In this document: piece after piece, positions 14,739 through 22,002 of the stretch | How the letters are laid out: every line of letters begins with the position of its first letter | Position numbering within the stretch: the first letter of the stretch is position 1 | From: DASXHZ01 sp036488085 | GTDB lineage: Bacteria > Acidobacteriota > Thermoanaerobaculia > Gp7-AA8 | Length of the DNA stretch: 25,197 nucleotides | Direction: 5' to 3' | Assembly (NCBI GenBank): GCA_036488085.1 | Contig: DASXHZ010000035.1 | Coordinates: forward strand, 1 to 25,197 | The notes under the pieces: generated by a model | The model's input: the letters and a program-made list of their open reading frames with translations, nothing else | Told to the model about the DNA's origin: nothing | Databases searched by the model: none | Made by a program: the position numbers and the translations under genes

Positions 14739-15794
14739 ATGCGCAAGGTTGTGAGCAGCAGACAGATATTGGCGAGCACAACGCTCGCTGCGGCACTCGC
14801 GGTTTTCGGCTGTACCACCAACAAAATGCCGGGCGACGGGCAACCGACTTCGATGCCTCAAAACTCGCCCGCGACTTCGGCGCCGACCAACGGTACCTCG
14901 GGCGGAACGCGTCCCGGCACCACGGGCGGAATGATCTCGTCCGGTCCGGCGAGCATGACCACCCGCGCGGTCGATAACTACGCCCTCGTCGCCAGCGAGG
15001 AAGGCTTCCGCGGCCGCATCCTCGGCCCGTCATCCCCAGGACAGGCTGACATCGCCGACGGCGTCGCCCCGACCGGTCAGTTCCAGAATCCCGCGCTCAT
15101 CGCGAATCCTGAAGCGACTGTCAACCGTTCCATCAGCTCCGACGCCACGCCGGCCATCATCGACGACAGCGGCGCCGGCATCACCATTGTCAGCGGCAGC
15201 GGCACGGCCGCGCCTGCGACGGTCGGAGCAGTCGGAACCGGCGGAATCGTCTCGGCCGCCACGGTTGCGGGGACGATCGCCACTAACGGCAGCATCGTGA
15301 CGGGAGCGATTGCCACGGCACCGGTGACCACGGCGTCCGCCTCGCCGTCGCAAGTCGTGATCGGTACTCCGACCCCGACGCAGTCGTCCCTCGGCGTTCC
15401 GTCGCCGACCTTCGCCGCGAATCCGGCCACCGCCGTCCGCTCCAGCGGCACGACGATCGGCTCGACGGCGACGACGGCCGCTGTCACCGCGCCGCCGGCC
15501 ACACAATCGACCGTACAGTCGCGTGCAATCGGAAACATGACCATCCTCGGCGCAGCGCCGCTGCCGACGATGATCAGCAGCAGCAACGTCAGTAACCCGA
15601 CGACGGTCTCGTTGCCGGCGACCGTAACACCGGCGACCACAACTACTGCAGCATCGCGCAGCCGCGCGGTTCGCAGCAGTGCTACGGCCTCGAAGCCGGC
15701 CACGGTCGCCGGAACGAGGAGCCGTACGCGTGCGGTACGGGTGACGACGACCTCAAACGGCACTCCGATGATCACGAACACAACGTCGCACTAG
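14739..15794 (+). CDS. Low-complexity Ala/Thr/Ser-rich lipoprotein, unknown
   Basis: 351 residues from ATG 14739, with AAGGAGG 6 nt upstream. A lipoprotein signal ends in VFGC (Cys25). The mature part is almost entirely Ala, Thr, Ser, Val, Gly and Pro, with an extended pattern like TAAVTAPPATQ and TVAGTRSRTRAVRVTT; Arg and Ser rise at the C-terminus. A short, more ordered stretch SEEGFRGRILGPSSPGQAD lies near residues 86-104. No catalytic motif or known domain is recognised. The composition suggests a disordered or fibrous envelope protein. It is 9 bp from the DUF72 gene and so may be co-transcribed. Confidence 0.8.
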   Translation: MRKVVSSRQILASTTLAAALAVFGCTTNKMPGDGQPTSMPQNSPATSAPTNGTSGGTRPGTTGGMISSGPASMTTRAVDNYALVASEEGFRGRILGPSSPGQADIADGVAPTGQFQNPALIANPEATVNRSISSDATPAIIDDSGAGITIVSGSGTAAPATVGAVGTGGIVSAATVAGTIATNGSIVTGAIATAPVTTASASPSQVVIGTPTPTQSSLGVPSPTFAANPATAVRSSGTTIGSTATTAAVTAPPATQSTVQSRAIGNMTILGAAPLPTMISSSNVSNPTTVSLPATVTPATTTTAASRSRAVRSSATASKPATVAGTRSRTRAVRVTTTSNGTPMITNTTSH

Positions 15795-15803
15795 CCATCA
15801 CCA

Positions 15804-16715
15804 ATGGCCGCTGAGATCCACATCGGGACCTCGGGCTGGCACTACAAGCACTGGGTCGGCCGGTATTACCCGGCCGGCCTGCGGCCCGACGCCATGCTCG
15901 CGCACTACCTCCGCGACTTCGACACGGTTGAGCTCAACAACACCTTCTACCACCTCCCCAACGAGACCTCGTTCGACAACTGGCGCACCTCGACGCCGCG
16001 CGGTTTCCTGTTCGCCGTGAAGGGAAGCCGCTTCCTGACGCACATGATCAAGCTGAAGGAGCCGCAACGCGGACTGGCGAACTTTCTGCCGCGCGCGGAG
16101 CGCCTGCGGCGGAAGCTCGGTCCGATCCTCTGGCAACTGCCGCCGAAGTGGAAGGCCAACGTCGAGCGGCTCGAAGAGTTCCTGGCGCAGCTCCCGAAGA
16201 AGCACCGCTACGCCTTCGAGCTGCGCGATCCGACGTGGATGACCGAGGGCGTGTACGAGGTGCTGCGGAAACACAACGCGGCGTTCTGCATCTACGAGCT
16301 GGCCGGCTACCACTCGCCGATCGAGGTCACGGCGGACTGGACGTACGCCCGCCTGCACGGGCCGACGATGCACAAGTACCAAGGGAGCTACAGCGACGAG
16401 CAGCTCGCCGCGTGGGCTCAGCGCATCCGCGACTGGAGCCACACGCTGAAAGCGGTCTTCGTCTACTTCGACAACGACGACTCGGCGTACGCCGTCGAGA
16501 ACGCGCTGACGCTGAAGCGGATGCTCGCTACCGCCGCCGGTCGCCGAGTATCCGGAGAAGGAAGAGGAACAGGTTCACGAAGTCGAGGTACAGCGCCAGC
16601 GCGCCGACCACGGCCAGACTCTCCTGCATCGGTCCGCCGACCGTCGCGAAAGACTTCAGCTTCTGCGTATCCCACGCCGTCAGGCCGACGAACACGAACA
16701 CGCCCACCAGGCTGA
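15804..16715 (+). CDS. DUF72 family protein with readthrough C-terminal extension
   Basis: 303 residues from ATG 15804. The DUF72 (YecE-like) fold is clear over residues 1-240: IHIGTSGWHYKHWVGRYYP, DFDTVELNNTFYHLP, FLFAVKGSRFLTHM, YAFELRDPTWM, YARLHGP, and the closing VYFDNDDSAYAVENALTLKR. Members are about 240 residues, TIM-barrel-like, of unknown enzymatic role. Residues from about 243 to 303 are Arg/Pro/Ser/Thr-rich and lie antisense to the Bax-inhibitor gene, so this extension is probably not a folded domain. The stop normally expected near 16530 is absent. Confidence 0.88.
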   Translation: MAAEIHIGTSGWHYKHWVGRYYPAGLRPDAMLAHYLRDFDTVELNNTFYHLPNETSFDNWRTSTPRGFLFAVKGSRFLTHMIKLKEPQRGLANFLPRAERLRRKLGPILWQLPPKWKANVERLEEFLAQLPKKHRYAFELRDPTWMTEGVYEVLRKHNAAFCIYELAGYHSPIEVTADWTYARLHGPTMHKYQGSYSDEQLAAWAQRIRDWSHTLKAVFVYFDNDDSAYAVENALTLKRMLATAAGRRVSGEGRGTGSRSRGTAPARRPRPDSPASVRRPSRKTSASAYPTPSGRRTRTRPPG

Positions 16716-17238
16716 TCACGAACGAGAGCCCGCTCGAGTGCAGGAAGAAGTTCACGACCGAGCAGATGACGATGCCGATCAGTCCCATGAAGAAGAACGA
16801 GCCCCAAGAGGTGAGGTCGCGCTTCGTCACCATTCCATACACGCTCATCGCGCCGAACATGCCGGCCGCGACGACGAACGCCTGCACGATCGAGGCGCCG
16901 GTGTAGATCACGAAGATGGCGCTGAGGGTCAAGCCGTTCAGCAGTGAGTAGACGAGGAACATCGAAGCGGCGGCGGCGGGAGAGAAGCGTCGCAGGCCGG
17001 CCGAGATGCCAAAAACGAGGCCGAACTCGGCGATGATCAGAACGATCATGATCATCCGGTTGCCCCAGATCAGTTGCTGCATCGGCTTCGAGCTGACGAC
17101 CCAAACCGCCGCGAAGGCGGTGAGCAGCAGGCCGCCGAACATCCAGGCGTACACCGACCGGATGAAGGCGCGGACGCGCATGCCGGTCTCGGCCGTCGAA
17201 GCGCTGATCCATGCGGGCTGCGGTTGGAAGTTGGACAT
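16528..17238 (-). CDS. Bax inhibitor-1/YccA family membrane protein
   Basis: 236 residues from ATG 17238 on the minus strand, with AGGAGG 6 nt upstream. It has about seven hydrophobic helices (GGLLLTAFAAVWVV, MIMIVLIIAEFGLVFGI, FVVAAGMFGAMSVYG, FFMGLIGIVICSVVNFFL, FVISLVGVFVFVG), the conserved AWDTQKLK and a final LYLDFVNLFLFLLRILG. These match the BI-1/YbhL/YccA family, inner-membrane proteins that act as pH-sensitive calcium leak channels or FtsH-associated proteins in some members. Its last 188 bp overlap the DUF72 frame in antisense. A heptamer hairpin lies directly upstream. Confidence 0.95.
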   Translation of the reverse strand: MSNFQPQPAWISASTAETGMRVRAFIRSVYAWMFGGLLLTAFAAVWVVSSKPMQQLIWGNRMIMIVLIIAEFGLVFGISAGLRRFSPAAAASMFLVYSLLNGLTLSAIFVIYTGASIVQAFVVAAGMFGAMSVYGMVTKRDLTSWGSFFFMGLIGIVICSVVNFFLHSSGLSFVISLVGVFVFVGLTAWDTQKLKSFATVGGPMQESLAVVGALALYLDFVNLFLFLLRILGDRRR

Positions 17239-17250
17239 GTAGTTCCTCCT

Positions 17251-17327
17251 AGAGAGCAGAGAGCAGAGGGCAGAGGGCAGATCGCAGAGACGCCTTCTGC
17301 GCTCTGCCCTCTGCTCACTGCGCTCTC
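17251..17327. repeat. Heptamer hairpin AGAGVGC / TCTGCNC
   Basis: The left arm reads AGAGAGC, AGAGAGC, AGAGGGC, AGAGGGC, AGATCGC, AGAGACG in exact 7-nt phase from 17251. The right arm reads TCTGCGC, TCTGCCC, TCTGCTC, ACTGCGC from 17296. The arms are reverse complements over about 30 bp with few mismatches and a short loop. It sits between the start of the BI-1 gene and the stop of the 67-aa gene. Confidence 0.85.
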
Positions 17328-17328
17328 A

Positions 17329-17532
17329 TCATAACGACACTTCGATCAACTCGACCATTCCACCGCGCATCCGTAACCGGACGGTGCGATCGTGGACGTC
17401 GCGTATCCAGACGCGGTTGCGCGGATCGGTCGAGTCGATGGCGTCGATCTCGGCCATCAGCTCGTCCGGCGAGGCGATCACCACCGTCTCGCCGTCGTCA
17501 AAGATGATCCGCAGTGGAAACTCGGGGCTCAT
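17329..17532 (-). CDS. Small protein, 67 aa, unknown
   Basis: 67 residues from ATG 17532 on the minus strand. It reads as a compact beta-rich domain: FPLRIIFDDGETVVIASPDE, WIRDVHDRTVRLRMRGGMVE and LIEVSL. No signal or membrane segment. There is no clear Shine-Dalgarno. Residue mix and codon phase look like a real gene and no competing frame is better, but I do not recognise the family. It is on the same strand as BI-1 and divergent from YebC, 66 bp away. Confidence 0.65.
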   Translation of the reverse strand: MSPEFPLRIIFDDGETVVIASPDELMAEIDAIDSTDPRNRVWIRDVHDRTVRLRMRGGMVELIEVSL

Positions 17533-17543
17533 GGCACTATAAT
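17515..17543 (+). promoter_or_regulatory. Sigma70-like promoter for yebC
   Basis: TGGAAA (17515-17520) is 17 bp from a perfect TATAAT (17538-17543). The start codon of YebC is 56 bp downstream. The -35 overlaps the 5' end of the divergent 67-aa gene. A small GGCGCC-TCC-GGCGCC hairpin lies in the leader at 17557-17571. Confidence 0.55.
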
Positions 17544-17598
17544 TTCCGGCTCTTGCGGCGCCTCCGGCGCCCCCTCCAAATCATAAGGAGCATCTCCC

Positions 17599-18345
17599 AT
17601 GTCTGGCCACAATAAATGGAGCAGCATCAAGCACAAGAAGGGTGCTGCCGACGCGAAGCGCGGCAAGATCTTCACTCGAATCCTGAAGGAAATGACCGTC
17701 GCCGCGCGCATGGGCGGCGGTGATCCTGCGGGCAACCCGCGCCTCCGCGCCGCCGTCGCGGAAGCGAAGGCGGCGAACATGCCGAAGGACAACATCGAAC
17801 GCGCCATCAAACGCGGCACCGGCGAGCTCGAAGGGACCACCTATGAGGAGCTCACCTACGAGGGCTACGGTCCCGGCGGCGTGGCGGTGATCGTCGAGGT
17901 GCTCACCGACAACACCAATCGCACCACCCCCGAGATCCGCCACATGTTCGAGAAGCAGGGCGGCAACCTCGGCACCCCCGGCTCGGTGCGCTTCCAGTTC
18001 GACAAGAAGGGTTACTTCGCCGTCGAGAAGAGCGTGGTCGGCGAGGACAAGCTGATGGACATTGCCCTCGAGGCGGGTGCCGACGACCTCCAGAGCGACG
18101 ATCCGGAGACGTACGACGTCTACACCGCGCCCGAGAACTTCGAACAGGTGCGCCAGGCGCTCGAGAAGGCCGGCATCACGACGGTCGAAGCGAAGCTCGG
18201 CATGATCCCGCAGAACTACGTGACGCTCGACGAGAACAAGTCGAAGCAGGTGATGCGGCTCCTCGAGAACCTCGACGACCACGACGACGTCCAGAACGTC
18301 TGGTCGAACTTCGACATCCCGGCCGAGATGATGGAGACGGCGTAA
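17599..18345 (+). CDS. yebC: YebC/PmpR family regulatory/translation factor
   Basis: 248 residues from ATG 17599, with AAGGAG upstream. The family signature MSGHNKWSSIKHKKGAADAK is at the N-terminus, followed by KIFTRILKEM, NPRLRAAVAEAKAANMPKDN, YEGYGPGGVAVIVEVLTDN, and the closing LLENLDDHDDVQNVWSNFDI. Length is standard (about 240-250). Family members were annotated as DNA-binding regulators; more recent work links YebC to relieving ribosome stalling at polyproline motifs. In many bacteria it sits beside ruvC, but here no ruv genes follow; the next gene is an ABC ATPase. Confidence 0.97.
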   Translation: MSGHNKWSSIKHKKGAADAKRGKIFTRILKEMTVAARMGGGDPAGNPRLRAAVAEAKAANMPKDNIERAIKRGTGELEGTTYEELTYEGYGPGGVAVIVEVLTDNTNRTTPEIRHMFEKQGGNLGTPGSVRFQFDKKGYFAVEKSVVGEDKLMDIALEAGADDLQSDDPETYDVYTAPENFEQVRQALEKAGITTVEAKLGMIPQNYVTLDENKSKQVMRLLENLDDHDDVQNVWSNFDIPAEMMETA

Positions 18346-18361
18346 CCGTTTCGTTCAGCGC

Positions 18362-18381
18362 GTTCAGGATGCGTTCAGCGG
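18362..18381 (+). promoter_or_regulatory. Regulator box 1 (GTTCA-N7-TTCAGCGG)
   Basis: GTTCAGGATGCGTTCAGCGG ends 21 nt before ATG 18403 of the ABC ATPase. The two TTCA elements are 11 bp apart, the spacing used by OmpR/PhoB-type regulators. A third GTTCAGCG begins at 18353, nine bp before. The same 13 fixed bases recur at 21303 and on the minus strand at 21278. Confidence 0.7.
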
Positions 18382-18402
18382 CCGTTCCGTACGATCGGCC
18401 GC

Positions 18403-19082
18403 ATGATCCACCTCGAAGGGGTTGAAAAAACGTATGCCGCGGACGGAGTCCGCTACTCGCGCTCCGGCGCGTCGATCTCGACATCGCCGCCGGACAGCTC
18501 GTCGCGATCACGGGGAAGTCGGGCAGCGGGAAGACGACGCTGCTCAACATCATGACGGGGCTCGACGTCCCGACGGCCGGAAGAGTCATGGTCGCCGGAA
18601 CGTCGCTCGCGACGATGAGCGAGAGCGCACTCGCGAAGTGGCGCGGGCGGAGCGTCGGCATCGTCTTTCAGTTCTTCCAGCTTCTGCCGGCGCTCACCGC
18701 GCTGGAGAACGTGCTGCTCGCCATGGATTTCGCGAACGTCGTTCCCCGCGCGAAGCGCCGTCCGCGCGCGCTCGACCTCCTCGGCCGCTTCGGCGTCGGA
18801 GCGCAAGCGGGCAAGCTGCCTTCGACGCTGTCGGGCGGCGAGCAGCAGCGCGTCGCGATCGCACGTGCGCTCGCCAATGAGCCGCGCGTCCTCGTCGCCG
18901 ACGAGCCGACGGGCAACCTCGATTCGGCGACGGCGGCGGGCGTTCTCGCTCTCTTCCGGACCCTTGCGAACGAGGGGACCACGGTCGTCATCGCCACGCA
19001 CGACGCCGACGTGAAGGCGATCAGCGACTCGACGATCGAGTTGGCCGATGGCATCGTCGTTCACAGCGAGCTCGCGGCATGA
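18403..19082 (+). CDS. ABC transporter ATP-binding protein with apparent 1-nt frameshift near the N-terminus
   Basis: The N-terminus starts at ATG 18403 (IHLEGVEKTYAADGVR), but that frame fails at about 18454. From 18456 another frame continues LALRRVDLDIAAGQLVAIT, Walker A GKSGSGKTT (18513-18539), Q-loop FQFFQLL, signature LSGGEQQ, Walker B VLVADEPTGNLD and switch His ATHDADV to the TGA at 19080-19082. One missing base between 18453 and 18456 would join the two halves in the register expected for LolD/MacB-type ATPases. It is either a real mutation or an assembly error. Without the join, only a Walker-A-deficient protein from ATG 18552 could be made. The permease start overlaps its stop. Confidence 0.85.
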
Positions 19083-21133
19083 GTCCGCGATGGCTCAAAG
19101 TCGCCCGCGATCTCTGGGGTGAGCGAGCGCGTTCGCTCTTCGTCGTGGCATCGATCGCGGGCGGCCTCGCCGCGACGACGGCGCTCCTGGCGTCGTACGC
19201 GATCCTGACGCGCGAGCTGAACGAGCAGTACCTCGCCACGAACCCAGCGTCGTTCTCGATCCGTACGGACGTCGTGGACGACGCCGTCGTGCGCGCCATT
19301 CGCGCGAATCCCGATGTGAGCGACGCCGAGGCGCGCCGCGTCATCGAGGCGCGGGTGCGGATGGCCGGCGGAGCGTGGAAGCCGTTGCGGCTGTTCGTCG
19401 TCGACGACTTCGCACGCATCCGAGTCAGCACGCTGCAGCGCGAAAAGGGAGCGTGGCCTCCATCGGCGGGCCAGATGCTCGTGGAGCGCGACGCGTTCCA
19501 GGTCGTCGGCGCGCACATCGGAGACGATTTGATCGTGAAGACGCCGGGAGGAGACCCGCGTGCTCTCCGCGTCACCGGAAGCGTCCACGACGTCGGCCAG
19601 GCGCAGGCGCGGATGGAGAACGGCGTCTATGGATATGTCGTCCGCGACACGCTGCCGCTCCTCGGAGAAGCGCCGATCCTCGACAGCCTGCAGGTGCTCG
19701 TGGCGCGCGATCGTTTCGACGAGGCGCGCATTCGCAGAGTCGCTGCTGGCGTGAAGCGCGCGCTCGAGAGCCACGGCCATCCCGTTCGCCGGATCACTGT
19801 CCCGACGCCGGGGAAGCATCCGCACGCCGCGCTGATGGGGATGCTTCTCCTCGTGCTCGCCGGTTTCGGGCTGTTCATCATGGTCCTGGGAAGCGTCATC
19901 GTGACGAACCTGCTGACCGTCTCGATGGCGGCGCAGGTGCGGCAGATCGGCGCCATGAAAGCGATCGGCGCGACGACGAGCGCTGTCGCTCGGCTTTATC
20001 TCGCCGAGGCGCTCGCTTACGGCGTTGCGTCGGTCGTCGTCGCCGTGCCGCTCGGACTGGCGGGAAGCCGCGCCGTTTGCCGTACCCTGGCCGTCTTTCT
20101 GAACTTCGACATGCGGAGCTTCGCGGTGCCGCTTTGGGTCTTCGCGGTCGTCGCGGCACTCGGTATCGTCGTGCCGTTGCTCGCGGCGATTCTTCCGGTT
20201 TGGAAGGGGAGCCGCGTTCCGGTACGTGTCGCGCTGAGCGACTTCGGGGCGGCGACACCGCGATTCGGCGCATCGCGGCTCGATCGCATGGTTGCGAGCA
20301 TCGGAGGATTCGCACGACCGTTCCTGCTCTCGATCCGCAATAGCTTTCGGCGCCGGTTCCGTCTCGCGATGACGGTCGCCACGCTGGCGATCGCGGGAAC
20401 GCTGTTCATGACCGCCTTCAACGTCCGTTCGTCGATGACGGCGACGCTGGACGGCTACTTCGCGTCGCAGCGGCACGACCTCATTGTCGGACTTGCGGCA
20501 CCGGTACGCTGGGATGACGCGCTACGCGTGATGAACGCGATCCCCGGCGTCACACGGGCCGAAATCGCGTCAACGCCGCATGGCCGCTTCGCGCGGATCG
20601 TATTGGCGAAGCACGACGTGACGACCATCGACCGCGTGAAGCGCGAGCTCGACCGGCGTCTTGCCGCCGCGGGCTTCAACGTCGCCGGCGTCACGAGCAA
20701 ACGCGACACGCGTTATGGCTTCGACCAGCACGTGCTGATGATCTATGTGATCCTGATCGTCATCGGTGTTCTGATCGGGGCGGTGGGCGGGTTGGGGTTG
20801 GCGACGACGATGAGCCTGAACGTCGTCGAGCGGCGCGGGGAGCTACGCATTCTGCGCGCGATCGGCGCCACGCCGTGGGACATCGCGATGACGCTCGCCG
20901 GCGAGGCAGCGGTGATCGCGGCGATGAGTTGGGTCGCCGCTACGCTGGCCGCGCTGCCGCTCGGAATCGCCATCGGCCGTTTCCTGACGCGCATCGTGCT
21001 TCAGTCGCCGTTCGAGTTCCGCTTCGCGGCGAACGGGCTACTCTTCTGGCTCGGCGCGACCGCGATCATCGGCGTGCTCGCGAGCGTCTTGCCGGCGTGG
21101 GAAGCCTCACGCCGGCCAGTCGCTGCGGCCTAG
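19079..21133 (+). CDS. ABC transporter permease, FtsX/MacB-LolCE type
   Basis: 684 residues from ATG 19079, overlapping the ATPase stop (ATGA), so coupling is likely. TM1 is near residues 20-43 (LFVVASIAGGLAATTALLAS), then an extracytoplasmic region to about 250. The first FtsX block (255-400) contains LLLVLAGFGLFIMVLGSVIV and RQIGAMKAIGATTSAVARLY. A second half begins with a TM near 430, a shorter extracytoplasmic part (about 100 residues) and a second FtsX block from about 555, with NVVERRGELRILRAIGATPW. The two-FtsX plan fits mechanotransmission-type transporters (export or envelope-stress functions). Substrate unknown; the reduced second extracytoplasmic domain is notable. Confidence 0.93.
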   Translation: MSPRWLKVARDLWGERARSLFVVASIAGGLAATTALLASYAILTRELNEQYLATNPASFSIRTDVVDDAVVRAIRANPDVSDAEARRVIEARVRMAGGAWKPLRLFVVDDFARIRVSTLQREKGAWPPSAGQMLVERDAFQVVGAHIGDDLIVKTPGGDPRALRVTGSVHDVGQAQARMENGVYGYVVRDTLPLLGEAPILDSLQVLVARDRFDEARIRRVAAGVKRALESHGHPVRRITVPTPGKHPHAALMGMLLLVLAGFGLFIMVLGSVIVTNLLTVSMAAQVRQIGAMKAIGATTSAVARLYLAEALAYGVASVVVAVPLGLAGSRAVCRTLAVFLNFDMRSFAVPLWVFAVVAALGIVVPLLAAILPVWKGSRVPVRVALSDFGAATPRFGASRLDRMVASIGGFARPFLLSIRNSFRRRFRLAMTVATLAIAGTLFMTAFNVRSSMTATLDGYFASQRHDLIVGLAAPVRWDDALRVMNAIPGVTRAEIASTPHGRFARIVLAKHDVTTIDRVKRELDRRLAAAGFNVAGVTSKRDTRYGFDQHVLMIYVILIVIGVLIGAVGGLGLATTMSLNVVERRGELRILRAIGATPWDIAMTLAGEAAVIAAMSWVAATLAALPLGIAIGRFLTRIVLQSPFEFRFAANGLLFWLGATAIIGVLASVLPAWEASRRPVAAA

Positions 21134-21255
21134 TGCTGATGGATGCCGTGCATCGCCAGCAGGAGACGCCACAGCGGACCTGCTCCGATCCACACGAGGA
21201 ACGCGGCCGCCACGATGGCGAAGAGATAAACGGTAGTTTTCGTTCGGCTGTTCAT
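21130..21255 (-). CDS. 41-aa single-span membrane protein
   Basis: 41 residues from ATG 21255 on the minus strand. One hydrophobic helix (VYLFAIVAAAFLVWIGAG, about 9-26) is flanked by a basic N-terminus (NSRTKT) and ends in a His-containing tail HGIHQH. A longer frame reaches 21315 but would run through the regulator box, so 21255 is preferred. Box 3 ends 22 nt upstream, matching the spacing seen for the other two genes, which supports it as real. It overlaps the permease 3' end by 4 bp. No Shine-Dalgarno is clear. Function unknown; size and context resemble small regulators or accessory subunits of transporters. Confidence 0.6.
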   Translation of the reverse strand: MNSRTKTTVYLFAIVAAAFLVWIGAGPLWRLLLAMHGIHQH

Positions 21256-21277
21256 GGTGAGAGAGTGTGCACGGACG

Positions 21278-21297
21278 CCGCTGAACCGAAGTTGAAC
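21278..21297 (-). promoter_or_regulatory. Regulator box 3 (GTTCA-N7-TTCAGCGG), minus strand
   Basis: On the minus strand the sequence reads GTTCAACTTCGGTTCAGCGG, ending 22 nt before ATG 21255. It shares all 13 fixed positions with boxes 1 and 2 and lies back to back with box 2, separated by 5 bp. Confidence 0.7.
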
Positions 21298-21302
21298 CGG
21301 CC

Positions 21303-21322
21303 GTTCATCTGCCATTCAGCGG
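21303..21322 (+). promoter_or_regulatory. Regulator box 2 (GTTCA-N7-TTCAGCGG)
   Basis: GTTCATCTGCCATTCAGCGG ends 20 nt before the response-regulator GTG at 21343. The TTCA elements are 11 bp apart. This suggests autoregulation by the encoded OmpR-type protein. Confidence 0.7.
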
Positions 21323-21342
21323 GCGAGGTGTAGGGAGGCTCC

Positions 21343-22002
21343 GTGCGTGTACTGGTGGTCGAAGACGAGCCGGCGCTCCTGCGTCACATCAGCGACTCGC
21401 TGACGAACGCAGGCTATGCCGTCGACGAATCCGCGGACGGCGCGCGCGCCGATTTTCTGGCGCGCACCGAAACGTACGACGCAATCCTTCTCGACCTCGG
21501 ACTGCCGAAGATCGACGGTCTCACGATCTTGCGCGAGTGGCGTAGCAGCGGCCTCGCCGTTCCCGTCCTCGTCCTCACGGCGCGCGGGAGCTGGAGCGAG
21601 AAAGTCCAGGGCATCGACACCGGCGCCGACGATTACGTGGCGAAGCCGTTCCGGATGGAGGAGGTGCTCGCCCGTCTGCGCGCCGTCCTGCGCCGTGCAG
21701 GCGGTCAGGCTTCCCCCGAGCTGCACGCCGGAGCCGTGGCGCTCGACCCGCGAAGCGCTCGCGTGACGTTGAACGGTGGCCTCGTGCGGCTCACGAGTCA
21801 CGAGTACCGCGTGCTGTCGTATCTCATGCACCACCATGGCCGCGTCGTCTCTCCGACGGAGTTGTCGGAGCACATTTACTCCGCGGGCGCCGACCGCGAC
21901 TCGAACACGGTCGAGGTCTTCGTCGCCAGGCTGCGTCGAAAGCTCGGCGCCGAATCGATCGAGACGGTGAGAGGGCTCGGCTACCGGATCGCCGCCGAAT
22001 GA
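21343..22002 (+). CDS. OmpR/PhoB-family response regulator
   Basis: 219 residues from GTG 21343, with AGGGAGG upstream. Receiver domain: acidic pair in VVEDEP (7-9), phosphoacceptor Asp51 in AILLDLGLP, Thr79 and Lys101 (YVAKPFRMEE). The C-terminal winged helix (about 125-219) has LTSHEYRVLSYLMHHHGRVV and DRDSNTVEVFVARLRRKLG, typical of QseB/PhoP/TctD-like regulators. The kinase start overlaps its stop (ATGA at 21999). Box 2 upstream fits the 11-bp direct repeats bound by this family. Confidence 0.96.
   Translation: MRVLVVEDEPALLRHISDSLTNAGYAVDESADGARADFLARTETYDAILLDLGLPKIDGLTILREWRSSGLAVPVLVLTARGSWSEKVQGIDTGADDYVAKPFRMEEVLARLRAVLRRAGGQASPELHAGAVALDPRSARVTLNGGLVRLTSHEYRVLSYLMHHHGRVVSPTELSEHIYSAGADRDSNTVEVFVARLRRKLGAESIETVRGLGYRIAAE

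Noticed and set aside
17557..17571. Riboswitch in the yebC leader
   Set aside because: Only a 6-bp GGCGCC hairpin is visible; no known riboswitch core was recognised.
19061..20476. Minus-strand open frame of 471 codons opposite the permease
   Set aside because: Highly charged, no domain; the permease on the + strand has FtsX motifs.
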